Shown: positions 53,542-62,353, counted from the first letter of the stretch. The stretch: 64,000 bases of DNA from a bacterium (GCA_004560375.1 SFVC01000018.1:1-64000), one strand, 5' to 3'. Numbers and translations are program-made. The notes: generated by a model from the sequence alone, not told the origin.

Positions 53542-53615
53542 TTGGCCTGTAAAAACAGGGCAATAATGCCGACGATCAAAATACCTGTCTGAATCAGATC
53601 AGAGTATGTAACCAT
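53529..53615 (-). CDS. Small hydrophobic peptide, putative holin-like type I toxin
   Basis: 28 residues: MVTYSDLIQTGILIVGIIAL plus a FLQANKKK tail, i.e. one TM helix with a lysine-rich end, the pattern of TxpA/BsrG/Fst-like type I toxins and of proteins annotated putative holin-like toxin. AAAGGGGGGCTGCCAA precedes the ATG. Convergent with the antisense RNA, sharing its terminator. Too short for most gene callers. Membrane-damaging activity is expected if translated; translation is probably limited by the structured 90-nt leader. Confidence 0.7.
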   Translation of the reverse strand: MVTYSDLIQTGILIVGIIALFLQANKKK

Positions 53616-53664
53616 TTGGCAGCCCCCCTTTCGTAGGATCAGGGGGCCAAGAAGCGCCCCTGAC

Positions 53665-53705
53665 AGAGCAGGGGGACAAACCGCTTGCCGTTTATCGGTA
53701 GCACC
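53665..53705 (-). promoter_or_regulatory. Structured toxin mRNA leader (shared repeat)
   Basis: The predicted toxin transcript begins near 53705 with GGTGCTACCGATAAACGG and continues to GTCCCCCTGC, matching the antisense RNA 5' end as an inverted repeat of the DNA (53457-53488). Further downstream a GGGGC hairpin precedes the ribosome binding site. Confidence 0.55.
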
Positions 53706-53711
53706 AGGGAC

Positions 53712-53740
53712 AGCATAGCACAAAAACTGCCAAAATACAA
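53712..53740 (-). promoter_or_regulatory. Promoter of the toxin peptide
   Basis: Minus strand: TTGTAT (53740-53735), 17-bp spacer, TATGCT (53717-53712). Confidence 0.65.
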
Positions 53741-53803
53741 CTGATTTGGGATTGATTCCACTGACTTCCTGGCCGCCTCCTGGGCGGCCAGATTTCTTTT
53801 CAC

Positions 53804-53907
53804 CACCCCGTAGCCCCCGGGCGCGCCGTGCCTCCCCGCGGCGGGCCGTAGGGGGGGAGTGGTTGGCACGGCCCAGAACGGGGAGGCGCGGCGTGACCGG
53901 GGGCGGG
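53804..53907. repeat. GC-rich inverted repeat
   Basis: CGCCGTGCCTCCCCG (53824-53838) is inverted at 53879-53893 with 14 of 15 matches and extends into flanking CCCCGG/CCGGGG. It lies right after the 53908 gene; it may act as a terminator or be a small mobile element remnant. Confidence 0.5.
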
Positions 53908-54075
53908 TCAGTCCGAACCACCGTCCGTGGATTCCTCCCGCTCCAGGACGGTCAGCTTCGTCTCGGGGGCGCTGATATACAGTTCCTCGCAGTCTCGCTG
54001 GGCCTGGATCAGGATCCGAATGGCGTGTTCTGTGCTCTGCATAAGATGGATGTACATTTTTTTATAGTCTGCCAT
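53908..54075 (-). CDS. Small conserved protein of unknown function
   Basis: 55 residues (MADYKKMYIHLMQSTEHAIRILIQAQRDCEELYI...). Amphipathic helical N-terminus, acidic tail; it resembles short Firmicutes proteins of plasmid/phage and genomic-islet context, but no function is known to me. AGAGGTGAGCAAC precedes the ATG at 54075. Divergent from the RHH gene. Confidence 0.7.
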   Translation of the reverse strand: MADYKKMYIHLMQSTEHAIRILIQAQRDCEELYISAPETKLTVLEREESTDGGSD

Positions 54076-54101
54076 GTTGCTCACCTCTATTTGATAAATA
54101 A

Positions 54102-54131
54102 AGTTTATCAGAGATAACCATATTTTGTCAA
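54102..54131 (-). promoter_or_regulatory. Promoter of the 53908 gene
   Basis: Minus strand: TTGACA (54131-54126), 18-bp spacer, TAAACT (54107-54102). The plus-strand TATAAT at 54142-54147 is the -10 of the divergent RHH gene, so both promoters lie within about 50 bp. Confidence 0.75.
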
Positions 54132-54179
54132 GCGATTGTTGTATAATGTTTAGCATCGTTAAACAGATAGGTGATGCAC

Positions 54180-54341
54180 ATGGAGAAAACTGATGCTTAT
54201 ATTGGCATACGGGTGACCAAGGAGTTCAAGGCCCGCCTTGAGGCACAAGCCGAGAAGGAACGCCGCCCCGTTGCGAACTTAATCCGTCTGGTAATGGAAG
54301 AATACCTGGAACAGCACGAAAACCAGGAAAACCAGCCATAA
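54180..54341 (+). CDS. Ribbon-helix-helix (Arc/CopG-like) DNA-binding protein
   Basis: 53 residues: MEKTDAYIGIRVTKEFKARL then EAQAEKERRPVANLIRLVMEEYLEQ, a beta strand plus two helices of the RHH fold. Likely represses the divergent promoter and itself; a GCATC...GATGC inverted repeat lies just upstream (54153-54178). The N-terminal GATAGGTGATGCAC offers a modest ribosome binding site. Part of the AT-richer islet between spmB and the EF-G-like gene. Confidence 0.8.
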   Translation: MEKTDAYIGIRVTKEFKARLEAQAEKERRPVANLIRLVMEEYLEQHENQENQP

Positions 54342-54374
54342 AAAATCCCCACCCGGAGTCGGGTGGGGATTTTT
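54341..54374. terminator. Bidirectional terminator
   Basis: Stem AAAAATCCCCACCCG / CGGGTGGGGATTTTT, between the RHH gene and the convergent EF-G-like gene. Confidence 0.92.
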
Positions 54375-54384
54375 CGTATCCGGA

Positions 54385-56454
54385 TTATTCCTCCGCCATA
54401 GCCTTCGCCGCGGCGATGGCCTTCTCCTGGGCGGGGCCGGGGCACTCCTCGTACCGCACGAAGTGCAGGGTGAAGGAGCCCCTGGACTGGGTCATGGCCC
54501 GCAGGTCGATGGCGTAGGTCATCAGCTCGGCCATGGGGGCCTCGGCAGTGATCACCTGCTGGCCGCCGCCGATGGGCTGCATATCCATGACGCGGCCCCG
54601 GCGCTTGTTCAGGTCGCCCAGCACGTCGCCCATGTAGTTGTCGGGCACCGTGACCTTCAGCTCGCCCACCGGCTCCAGCAGCACGGGGGACGCCTCGGGC
54701 AGGGCGGCTTTATAGGCCAGCTGCGCCGCCGTCTTGAAGGCGATTTCGGAGGAGTCCACGGGGTGGTAGGATCCGTCGTACAGGGTGGCCTTCAGATTCA
54801 CCATGGGGTAGCCCGCCAGCACGCCGTGGACGCAGGCCTCCCGCAGGCCCTTTTCCACCGCGGGGAAGAAGTTCTTGGGCACCGCGCCGCCCACCACTTC
54901 CTCGCAGAACTCCAGGGACTCGCTGTCGCAGGGCTCGAAGCGGATCCACACGTCGCCAAACTGGCCGGAGCCGCCGGTCTGCTTCTTGTGGCGGCCCTGC
55001 TTGGACACCGGCTTGCGGATCTTCTCCCGGTACGCGACGCGGGGCTCGGACAGCTCCACGTCCACGTTGAAGCGGGACTTCAGCTTGTTCACCAGCACGT
55101 CCATCTGGATGTCGCCGGCGGTGGTCACCACCATCTGGTGGGTCTCGGCGTTGTTCACCACGGTGAAGGTGGGATCTTCCTCGTTCAGGCGGCCCAGGCC
55201 GGCGGCGATCTTGTCCTCCTGGCCCCGGGTCTTGGGGGCGATGGCCCGGGAGAAGTTGGGCTCGGCGAAGGGGATGGGATCCAGCTTGATGAACTTCCGG
55301 GCGTCGCACAGGGTGTCGCCGGTTCTGACCTTGTCCATCTTGCCGATGGCGCCGATGTCGCCGCACAGCAGCTGCTTGACCTCCTCGCTCTTTTTGCCCT
55401 TCATGATATACAGGCGGCCCAGCTTCTCCATCTGGCCGGTGGTGGCGTTCACCATGGTCATGTCGGAGGTGATGTCGCCGGACAGCACCTTGATAAAGGA
55501 GAATTTGCCGTACTGATCGGCCACGGTCTTAAAGACGAAGGCGGCGGGAACCGCGCCCTGGGAGGTGATGAACTCCTCCCGCTGGCCGTCCTTGTTCACG
55601 CCGGTGGGGGGCACGCCCTCCAGGGGATCGGGCAGCAGATCCACAATGAGATCCAGCAGCATCAGGGTGCCCAGCCCGTTCAGGGCGGAGCCGCACACCA
55701 CGGGCACCATGGAGCAGTCCTTTACGCCGGCCCGCAGGCCCTGCATGATCTCGGCGTAGGTGAAGGCCTCGCCGCCGAAAAATTTCTCCATGAACTCCTC
55801 GCTGGTCTCGGCCACGGACTCCATGAGCTGGTTGTAGATCTCGTCGATGACCTCCACCTTGTCGCCGGGGATGGGGATCTCCTTGCGCTTGTTGCCGGCG
55901 GGCTCAAAGGCCCGCTTGTGGAGCACGTCCACCACGCCGGTGACCTTCTTGTTCTCGTCCCAGATGGGCACCACCAGGGGGGCCACGCTCTTGCCGAAGT
56001 ACTCCCGCAGGGTATCGAAGGCGGAGTTGAAGTCGATGTTGTCCTCGTCCATCTTGGAGATGTAGACGATCCGGGGCATTTTGCGCTCGTCCAGCAGGCG
56101 CCAGGCCCGCTCGGTGCCCACGGACAGCCCGCCCTTGGCGGCGCACACCAGCACGCCGGCGTCCGCCACGGACAGGCACTCGGCCACCTCGCCGGCGAAG
56201 TCGAAGTTGCCGGGGGCGTCCAGCACGTTGATCTTGCAGCCGTTATACTCCACCGGAGCCACGGCGGCGGAGATGGAGATCTGACGCTTGATCTCCTCGG
56301 GGTCGTAGTCGCAGACGGTGGAGCCGTCGGTGGTTTTGCCCATGCGGGCGATGGCGCCGGTCATGTGCAGAAAACTCTCAACCAGGGTGGTTTTACCGTT
56401 GCCGCCGTGGCCTAACAGACAGATATTTCGGATGCTGTGGGGAGAATAGCTCAT
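54385..56454 (-). CDS. EF-G-like translational GTPase (non-canonical G motifs)
   Basis: 689 residues with all five EF-G domains. The G1 motif is GHGGNGKTTL rather than AHIDAGKTT, G3 is LDAPGNFDF rather than DTPGHVDF, and G4 is ISKMDEDN rather than NKMD. Such EF-G paralogues occur in many Firmicutes beside true FusA and are of unclear role. Start at 56454 follows AAGGAGTGGAACAACT. Monocistronic with its terminator at 54341. Confidence 0.92.
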   Translation of the reverse strand: MSYSPHSIRNICLLGHGGNGKTTLVESFLHMTGAIARMGKTTDGSTVCDYDPEEIKRQISISAAVAPVEYNGCKINVLDAPGNFDFAGEVAECLSVADAGVLVCAAKGGLSVGTERAWRLLDERKMPRIVYISKMDEDNIDFNSAFDTLREYFGKSVAPLVVPIWDENKKVTGVVDVLHKRAFEPAGNKRKEIPIPGDKVEVIDEIYNQLMESVAETSEEFMEKFFGGEAFTYAEIMQGLRAGVKDCSMVPVVCGSALNGLGTLMLLDLIVDLLPDPLEGVPPTGVNKDGQREEFITSQGAVPAAFVFKTVADQYGKFSFIKVLSGDITSDMTMVNATTGQMEKLGRLYIMKGKKSEEVKQLLCGDIGAIGKMDKVRTGDTLCDARKFIKLDPIPFAEPNFSRAIAPKTRGQEDKIAAGLGRLNEEDPTFTVVNNAETHQMVVTTAGDIQMDVLVNKLKSRFNVDVELSEPRVAYREKIRKPVSKQGRHKKQTGGSGQFGDVWIRFEPCDSESLEFCEEVVGGAVPKNFFPAVEKGLREACVHGVLAGYPMVNLKATLYDGSYHPVDSSEIAFKTAAQLAYKAALPEASPVLLEPVGELKVTVPDNYMGDVLGDLNKRRGRVMDMQPIGGGQQVITAEAPMAELMTYAIDLRAMTQSRGSFTLHFVRYEECPGPAQEKAIAAAKAMAEE

Positions 56455-56562
56455 AGTTGTTCCACTCCTTAACGAATTGCGGTCTGGCGCACAAGCGCCG
56501 CTAAAAACAATTATACAATAATTACCGCCGCTTGGCAACGGCTATTTGAGGAATTTGACGAA

Positions 56563-57561
56563 TTATTTTCCTGCCGCCGTCAGCGGCCCGTCGGACAGAT
56601 CCCGTTTGATCCCCGCGATCACCGCCTCAAAGTCCGCCCCCGTTTGAATTTTGCAGGCCTGCTCCTTCCAGTAGGAGGCGTAGGGCACCCCTTTCAAGTA
56701 CCAGGCCAGGTGCTTTCGCATCTCCAGGCAGGCGATCTTCTCCCCCTTGTGGATGCGGGCCAGGGCAAACTGCCGGGCCGCCGTGTCCATCCGTTGGGAC
56801 AAAGGGGGCAGATCCGGGATGTCCCGCCCCTCCAGGGCGGCGGCGCACTGCTCCAGCAGCCAGGGGTTGCCGAAGGCCCCCCGGCCCACCATGGCCATGT
56901 CCGCCCCGGTGACCTTCAGAATCCGCACCGCGTCCCGGGGGGAGAACACGTCCCCGTTGGCGATGACCGGGATGGACACCGCCTCCTTTACCTGGCGGAT
57001 CCAGTCCCAGTTGGCGCTGCCCGAGTACATCTGGGTCTTGGTGCGGCCGTGGACGGCCACGGCGGACACGCCGGCGTCCTCCATCCGCTTGGCGAACTCC
57101 ACGCAGTTGATGGAGCCCTTGTCCCAGCCCAGCCGGAACTTCACGGTGACGGGCTTCCCCTGGGCCCCCCGCACCACGGCGGCCGCCGCCTGCTGGGCCT
57201 TGTCCGGATCCCGCATCAGGGCGGAGCCGTCCCCGGAGTTGGCCACCTTGGGCACGGGGCAGCCCATGTTGATGTCGATGATATCCGCGCCGGATCCCTC
57301 CAGGGCCAGGGCCGCCCCTTTCTCCAGAAAGGGCTCGTCGCTGCCGAAGATCTGGACGGCGGCGGGGTGCTCGCCCTCCCCCAGCTTGAATAAGGTGGGG
57401 GTCTTTTTGTCCCCGTAGCACAGGGCCTTGGCGCTCACCATCTCGGTGACGGTGTAGCAGCCCGACAGCTCCCGGCACACCGCCCGAAAGGCCAGATCCG
57501 TCACCCCCGCCATGGGGCCCAGGGCCAGCCGGGTATTCAGTTCCACAGTACCGATTTTCAT
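56563..57561 (-). CDS. dusB: tRNA-dihydrouridine synthase
   Basis: 332 residues. An FMN TIM barrel reducing U to D in tRNA: LGPMAGVTDLAFRAVCRELSG, the catalytic cysteine in DINMGCPVPKV, the FMN lysine in VTVKFRLGWD, VHGRTKTQMYSG and IANGDVFSPRDA. It matches DusB. No ribosome binding site is outstanding (GGGAGCATATTCC). The 108 bp beyond the stop hold the EF-G-like gene 5' end. Confidence 0.95.
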   Translation of the reverse strand: MKIGTVELNTRLALGPMAGVTDLAFRAVCRELSGCYTVTEMVSAKALCYGDKKTPTLFKLGEGEHPAAVQIFGSDEPFLEKGAALALEGSGADIIDINMGCPVPKVANSGDGSALMRDPDKAQQAAAAVVRGAQGKPVTVKFRLGWDKGSINCVEFAKRMEDAGVSAVAVHGRTKTQMYSGSANWDWIRQVKEAVSIPVIANGDVFSPRDAVRILKVTGADMAMVGRGAFGNPWLLEQCAAALEGRDIPDLPPLSQRMDTAARQFALARIHKGEKIACLEMRKHLAWYLKGVPYASYWKEQACKIQTGADFEAVIAGIKRDLSDGPLTAAGK

Positions 57562-57659
57562 GGAATATGCTCCCGCTTCGTAGATTTGCCCTATATCATA
57601 CCAAATTACGCCCCAAAAGGCAAGACAGGTTCCGACTCCCTTTTTGCCCCCGCCGCCCT

Positions 57660-57692
57660 ATAATAACATAGTTACCATAATATGGTTATTAT
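57660..57692. promoter_or_regulatory. spoIIE upstream inverted repeat and -10 box
   Basis: ATAATAACAT (57660-57669) is inverted at ATGGTTATTAT (57682-57692), and TATAAT occurs at 57659-57664. A good -35 is not present at 17 bp, as expected for activator-dependent promoters; no clear 0A box was found. Confidence 0.45.
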
Positions 57693-57723
57693 ACCCATGA
57701 TATCTTCCACGGAGGGATGCGGC

Positions 57724-60060
57724 ATGACGGCAAACGAGGGTACCAGGCGGGAGAAGCGGGGACGGCGGCTGTCCGTCTCCATGGCCATGCGCCTGTCGGA
57801 CTGGGCGGTGCGGTTCCTGCTCACGGCGGTGCTGGCCGGGGCGGAGCTGATGGGGGGCCACGCCCCCTTCGCCCTGGCGCTGGTGGGGGTGTGCCCCCCG
57901 GGCGGGGAGGGCCTCGCCGCCCTCTTAGGCGCGGCCCTGGGCTATCTGTCCTTCCGGGGGGTCATCGGCGGGCTGCGGTACATTGCCGCGGCCATGATGG
58001 TGTACGCCGTGGCCCTGGCCCTGGGCGAGTTTGAGCTGTACCGCCGGCGGTGGTTCATGCCCGGGGTGACCGCCTTCGTCAACGGGGTGGTGGGGTTTGT
58101 CTACCAGTCCGCGGCGGGCTGGGGCCGGGGGGACTGGGTGGGCTTCGCCACCGAGGTGGCGCTCACCGCCGGGACGGTGTACCTGTTCCGGGCGGGCTTC
58201 GACGCCTGGGAGAAGCGCCGCCCCGGCGGAGGCTTCACCGTGTCCCAGGGGGCGGGGCTGCTGGCCCTGGCGGCGGCGCTGATGATGGCCCTGGCCCGGG
58301 TGACGGTGGCAGGGGACTACTCTCTGGGGCGGGTGCTGTGCGTGCCGGTGGTGGCGCTGTGCGCCTGGAAGGGAGGGCCTGGGGCGGGGGCCGCCGCCGG
58401 GGTGGCGGCGGGGCTGGCCATGGGCTTCACCGCCGGGCTGCCCGCCTGGTATACCCTGATGTACGCCCTGCCCGGGCTGTTCACCGGCATCTTCTGCAAG
58501 CAGGGGCGGCTGATGTGCGCCGCGGCTTACGGCCTGTGCGGGGCGGCGGCCATCCTGTGGACGTGGGAGAGCGGCACCGGGGCGGCCTTCGGCTGGGAGA
58601 CGGCGGCGGGGCTGGCGGTGTTTCTGGTGCTGCCGGACAAGCTGCTCCGGCGGCTGTCGGGGCTGGCCAAGCAGGAGGAGCCCGAGGGGGAGGACGCCCG
58701 GGCCCGGGAGCTGGCCGCCAGGCGGCTGCGGCAGACCGCCGAGGCCTTCCGGTCGGTGTCAACGGGGCTGCGGCTGGCCTTCCAGCCCGTCCCCCCCAAC
58801 GACGGGGACGCGGCCCGCATCTTCGACCGGGCGGCGGATCGTGTGTGCGCCAAGTGCAAGCAGAAGGAGCGGTGCTGGCAGCGGGAGTATCAGGCCACCA
58901 AGACCGCCCTGGCCGACGCCCTGCCCGCCATGCTGGATCGGGGGGCCGGGGCCATGGAGGACTTCCCGCCCCACTTCTCCAGCCGGTGCATCCGGTTCGA
59001 CACCTTCCTGGTGGCGGCCAACGGGGAGCTGTCCGCCCTGCTCAGCCGCAGGCAGTATGACAGCCGGGTGCGGGAGAGCCGGGCGGCGGTGTGCGCCCAG
59101 TACGGCCACATGGCGGCGGTGCTGGATCGGACGGCGGCGGAGCTGGCCCGGGAGCCCGCCCTGGACGTGCGCCGCCAGCGGCTCATCAAGCAGCGCATGG
59201 CGGCCCTGGGGCTGGAGGGGCGGTGCACCGTGTACTCCGATCCCTTCGGCCACCTCCAGATCGAGGTGGAGGGCCAGGGGGCGGAGCAGCTGTGCCGGGA
59301 GGGGGAGATCGGGCGGCTGTCCGCCCTGGTGGGCTGCCCCCTCCGGGAGGTGGACAGCGGCCGGGGCCACGCCCATCTGGGCCAGCGGGAGCCGCTGATG
59401 GCGGTGGCGGGGGTGGCCTCCTCCAACCGGGAGGGCCAGAGCGTCAGCGGGGATGCGGGGGTGTGGTTCAAGGACGGCGGGGGGAAGCTGAACTTCCTGC
59501 TGTGCGACGGCATGGGCAGCGGCCCCGCCGCCCGGGAGGACAGCGACGCCGCCCTGCGCCTGCTGGAGAAGTTCCTCCGGGCGGGGCTGGAGCCGGAGGA
59601 GGCCCTGGAGACGGTGGGGGAGGCCCTGGCCCTCCGGGGGGAGGAGCAGGGGGGCTTCACCACGGTGGATCTGCTGCAAATCGACCTGTTCAGCGGCAAG
59701 GGCGCGGTGTACAAGCTGGGGGCGGCCCCCACCTACCTGCGCCGGGGGGGCGCGGTGGAGCGGCTGGCCGGGGAGTCCCTGCCCGCCGGGGTGCCCGCCG
59801 GATCGGGGAGCGGGCCGGACGCCTTTGAGCTGGCCCTGGACGCGGGGGACTGCGTGCTGCTGGTGAGCGACGGCATCACCACCGGCCGGGACGACCGCTG
59901 GGTGCGGCAGCTGCTGTCGGACTTTGACGGCCTGTCCCCCCAGGAGCTGGCGGGCCGGGTGCTGAAGGAGAGCGGCGGCAAAGGGGGCGGCGGCGATGAC
60001 CGCACGGTCATCGCCATCAAGCTGGACGTGCGAAGCCGGCCCGCCCAGGCCCAGGTGTGA
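57724..60060 (+). CDS. spoIIE: Stage II sporulation protein E (PP2C phosphatase)
   Basis: 778 residues. About ten TM segments (1-330), a central regulatory region with a CAKCKQKERCWQREY cysteine cluster (about 380), and a C-terminal PP2C-type phosphatase domain (about 570-778: FLLCDGMGSGPAAREDS, VLLVSDGITTGRDD, GGDDRTVIAIKL). It dephosphorylates SpoIIAA to activate sigma-F and joins the polar septum. GGAGGG before the ATG at 57724 fixes the start. Strong evidence for sporulation ability. Confidence 0.95.
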   Translation: MTANEGTRREKRGRRLSVSMAMRLSDWAVRFLLTAVLAGAELMGGHAPFALALVGVCPPGGEGLAALLGAALGYLSFRGVIGGLRYIAAAMMVYAVALALGEFELYRRRWFMPGVTAFVNGVVGFVYQSAAGWGRGDWVGFATEVALTAGTVYLFRAGFDAWEKRRPGGGFTVSQGAGLLALAAALMMALARVTVAGDYSLGRVLCVPVVALCAWKGGPGAGAAAGVAAGLAMGFTAGLPAWYTLMYALPGLFTGIFCKQGRLMCAAAYGLCGAAAILWTWESGTGAAFGWETAAGLAVFLVLPDKLLRRLSGLAKQEEPEGEDARARELAARRLRQTAEAFRSVSTGLRLAFQPVPPNDGDAARIFDRAADRVCAKCKQKERCWQREYQATKTALADALPAMLDRGAGAMEDFPPHFSSRCIRFDTFLVAANGELSALLSRRQYDSRVRESRAAVCAQYGHMAAVLDRTAAELAREPALDVRRQRLIKQRMAALGLEGRCTVYSDPFGHLQIEVEGQGAEQLCREGEIGRLSALVGCPLREVDSGRGHAHLGQREPLMAVAGVASSNREGQSVSGDAGVWFKDGGGKLNFLLCDGMGSGPAAREDSDAALRLLEKFLRAGLEPEEALETVGEALALRGEEQGGFTTVDLLQIDLFSGKGAVYKLGAAPTYLRRGGAVERLAGESLPAGVPAGSGSGPDAFELALDAGDCVLLVSDGITTGRDDRWVRQLLSDFDGLSPQELAGRVLKESGGKGGGGDDRTVIAIKLDVRSRPAQAQV

Positions 60061-60081
60061 CAACAGGTTCTAAGCCCGCGG

Positions 60082-60110
60082 TTGACTTTGGGGGAAGGGC
60101 GGGGTAAAAT
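60082..60110 (+). promoter_or_regulatory. Promoter of comM
   Basis: TTGACT (60082-60087), 17-bp spacer, TAAAAT (60105-60110). Confidence 0.8.
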
Positions 60111-60160
60111 GGGGGAAAACGCCCCGTTCCGCCTGGAATGGGGGAGAGGAGGCGCCCCCG

Positions 60161-61684
60161 ATGGTGTGCAATGTGATCTCCCTGGGGCTGTACGGCGTGG
60201 AGGGCTACCCTGTCACCGCCGAGTGCGCCCTGTCCGGCGGCCTGCCCGCCTTCGACGTGGTGGGCCTGCCCGACGCCGCCGTGAAGGAGGCCCGGGAGCG
60301 GGTGCGCTCCGCCGTGAAGTCCAGCGGCTTCGACTTTCCCGTGTCCCGGATCACGGTGAACCTGGCCCCCGCCGACCGGCGGAAGGGGGGCACGGTGTAC
60401 GATCTGCCCATTTTGGTGGGCATCCTGGCGGCGGGGGGACAGCTCGCCCTGGGGAACGAGCGGGACGCCGCCTTTTTGGGGGAGCTGTCCCTGGACGGGC
60501 GGCTGCGGCCTGTGTCCGGGGTGCTGCCCATGGCACTGGCGGCCCGGCGGGCGGGCATCCGCCGCCTGTTCGTCCCCGCCGACAACGCCCCGGAGGCCAC
60601 CCTGGCGGACGGGCTGGAGGTGTTCCCGGTCAACTCCGTGGAGGAGCTGGCCGCCCACCTGTCCGGGGAGAAGCCCATCGTCCCCGCTCCGGTGTGGCAG
60701 GGGGAATTTGTCCCCGTCTCCGGCCCGGACTTTGCCGAGGTGAAGGGCCAGGAGCACACCAAGCGGGCGCTGGAGGTGGCGGCGGCGGGAGGGCACCACG
60801 TGCTCATGTCCGGCTCCCCCGGCTCGGGCAAGTCCATGATGGCCAAGCGCCTGCCGGGGATACTCCCCGACCTGACGAGGGCGGAAGCCCTGGCCTGCAC
60901 GGAGATCTATTCCGTCATGGGGCTCACCTCCCGGGAGCACCCCATGGTGCGCCGCCGCCCCTTCCGGGCCCCTCACCACACCATCTCCGCCGCGGGGATG
61001 ACCGGGGGCGGCTCCACCCCCCGGCCGGGGGAGATCTCCCTGGCCCACAACGGGGTGCTGTTTCTGGACGAGCTGCCCGAGTTCCACTCCGACGTGCTGG
61101 AGGTGCTCCGCCAGCCCCTGGAGGACGGGCAGACCCAGATCTCCCGGGTGTCCGGCTCGGTGACCTATCCCAGCCGGTTCATGCTGGTGTGCGCCATGAA
61201 CCCCTGCAAGTGCGGCTGGTACGGCCACCCCTCGGGGCGGTGCACCTGCACGGAGCAGGCGGTGCGGCGGTACTTATCCCGGCTGTCGGGGCCCATGCTG
61301 GACAGGATCGACATCTGCGTGGACGTACCCGCCCTGGATTATGAGGAACTGTCCGGTGCCTCCGCCCCGGCGGAGCCGTCGGAGGCCATCCGGGCGCGGG
61401 TGAACGCCGCCCGGAGGATCCAGACGGAGCGGTACGGCCCGGACGGCCCCGCCTGCAACGCCCAGATGGGGCCCCGCGAGCTGCGGGCGTACTGCAAGCT
61501 GGACGAGCCCTGCCAGAAGCTGATCCGGGGGGCCTACGACCGGCTGGGGCTGACGGCCCGGGGGTACGACCGCATCCTGCGGGTGGCCCGGACGATTGCC
61601 GACCTGGACGGGGCGGAGGATATCCAGGTGCACCACCTTGCCGAGGCATTGCAGTACAGGCCGCCGGAGCATCTCAGAACATAA
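60161..61684 (+). CDS. comM: ComM/YifB family Mg-chelatase-like AAA+ ATPase
   Basis: 507 residues. N-terminal ChlI-like domain (GLPAFDVVGLPDAAVKEARERV), Walker A SGSPGSGKSMMAKRL, Walker B GVLFLDELPEF, arginine finger region and a C-terminal zinc-like region CAMNPCKCGWYG. ComM is a helicase that promotes branch migration during natural transformation. GAGAGGAGGCGCCCCCG precedes the ATG. The nearby comEC supports a competence-related context (inference). Confidence 0.94.
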   Translation: MVCNVISLGLYGVEGYPVTAECALSGGLPAFDVVGLPDAAVKEARERVRSAVKSSGFDFPVSRITVNLAPADRRKGGTVYDLPILVGILAAGGQLALGNERDAAFLGELSLDGRLRPVSGVLPMALAARRAGIRRLFVPADNAPEATLADGLEVFPVNSVEELAAHLSGEKPIVPAPVWQGEFVPVSGPDFAEVKGQEHTKRALEVAAAGGHHVLMSGSPGSGKSMMAKRLPGILPDLTRAEALACTEIYSVMGLTSREHPMVRRRPFRAPHHTISAAGMTGGGSTPRPGEISLAHNGVLFLDELPEFHSDVLEVLRQPLEDGQTQISRVSGSVTYPSRFMLVCAMNPCKCGWYGHPSGRCTCTEQAVRRYLSRLSGPMLDRIDICVDVPALDYEELSGASAPAEPSEAIRARVNAARRIQTERYGPDGPACNAQMGPRELRAYCKLDEPCQKLIRGAYDRLGLTARGYDRILRVARTIADLDGAEDIQVHHLAEALQYRPPEHLRT

Positions 61685-61685
61685 A

Positions 61686-61725
61686 AACGCCGCCCCCGGA
61701 TCCTGCCCGGGGGCGGCGTTCTTTT
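61686..61725. terminator. Bidirectional terminator
   Basis: Stem AACGCCGCCCCCGG / CCGGGGGCGGCGTT plus CTTTT, between the convergent comM and HAD genes. Confidence 0.9.
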
Positions 61726-62353
61726 AGTTTAACAGCTCCTCCAGCGAGGCCACGTACCGGCGGCACACCGCCCTCAGCTCATCCTGCCGGTGGGCGTAGT
61801 AGGCGTCGTACACCCCCACCGTGTCCATCCCCGCTTTGGCGGCGGTGGCGCAGTTGTCCGGGCTGTCGTCAAACAGGGTGCAGTCCGGCAGCGGCGCGCC
61901 CACCAGCTGGCTCAGCCGGACAAAGCACTGGGGATCCCGCTTTTCCAGGCCGATCTCCTCGGCGAAGATCACCCGGTGGAACAGTTTAGTCAACTGGAAC
62001 CGCTCCAGCACGATCCGGCACAGGGCGGGGCGGCAGGCGGTGAACAGGGCCATGGGGCGGCCTTCCGCCTGACACTGGCGGAGGAACGCCTCCGCCCCCG
62101 GCTTCAGGGGAGCCAGATCCCGGTAGTGGTGGAGGGCCAGCTCGTCCCACTCCGCCATAATCTCCTCCGGGCTGTCGGGGAGCTGGTAGTAGTCCCGGGT
62201 GAATTGGGCCGCGATGGGGTAGATGGAACAGGAGACCACCTTTTCATACTCCGGGGTGTTGGCCAGCCCCCGGCGGGCCAGGAACTCCCGATCCACCTCC
62301 GCCCACAGGCCGTTGGTGTCGGTGATGGTGCCGTCCAGATCGAATAAGTACAC
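61724..62353 (-). CDS. HAD superfamily hydrolase (phosphoglycolate-phosphatase-like)
   Basis: 209 residues. HAD motif I LFDLDGTITDTN, motif II in ALFTAC, motif III lysine in LEKRDPQ and motif IV LFDDSPDN. A C1 cap domain (about 20-85) selects the substrate, which is unknown. GGAGTTGATCCC precedes the ATG. Single gene, divergent from comEC. Confidence 0.9.
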   Translation of the reverse strand: MYLFDLDGTITDTNGLWAEVDREFLARRGLANTPEYEKVVSCSIYPIAAQFTRDYYQLPDSPEEIMAEWDELALHHYRDLAPLKPGAEAFLRQCQAEGRPMALFTACRPALCRIVLERFQLTKLFHRVIFAEEIGLEKRDPQCFVRLSQLVGAPLPDCTLFDDSPDNCATAAKAGMDTVGVYDAYYAHRQDELRAVCRRYVASLEELLN

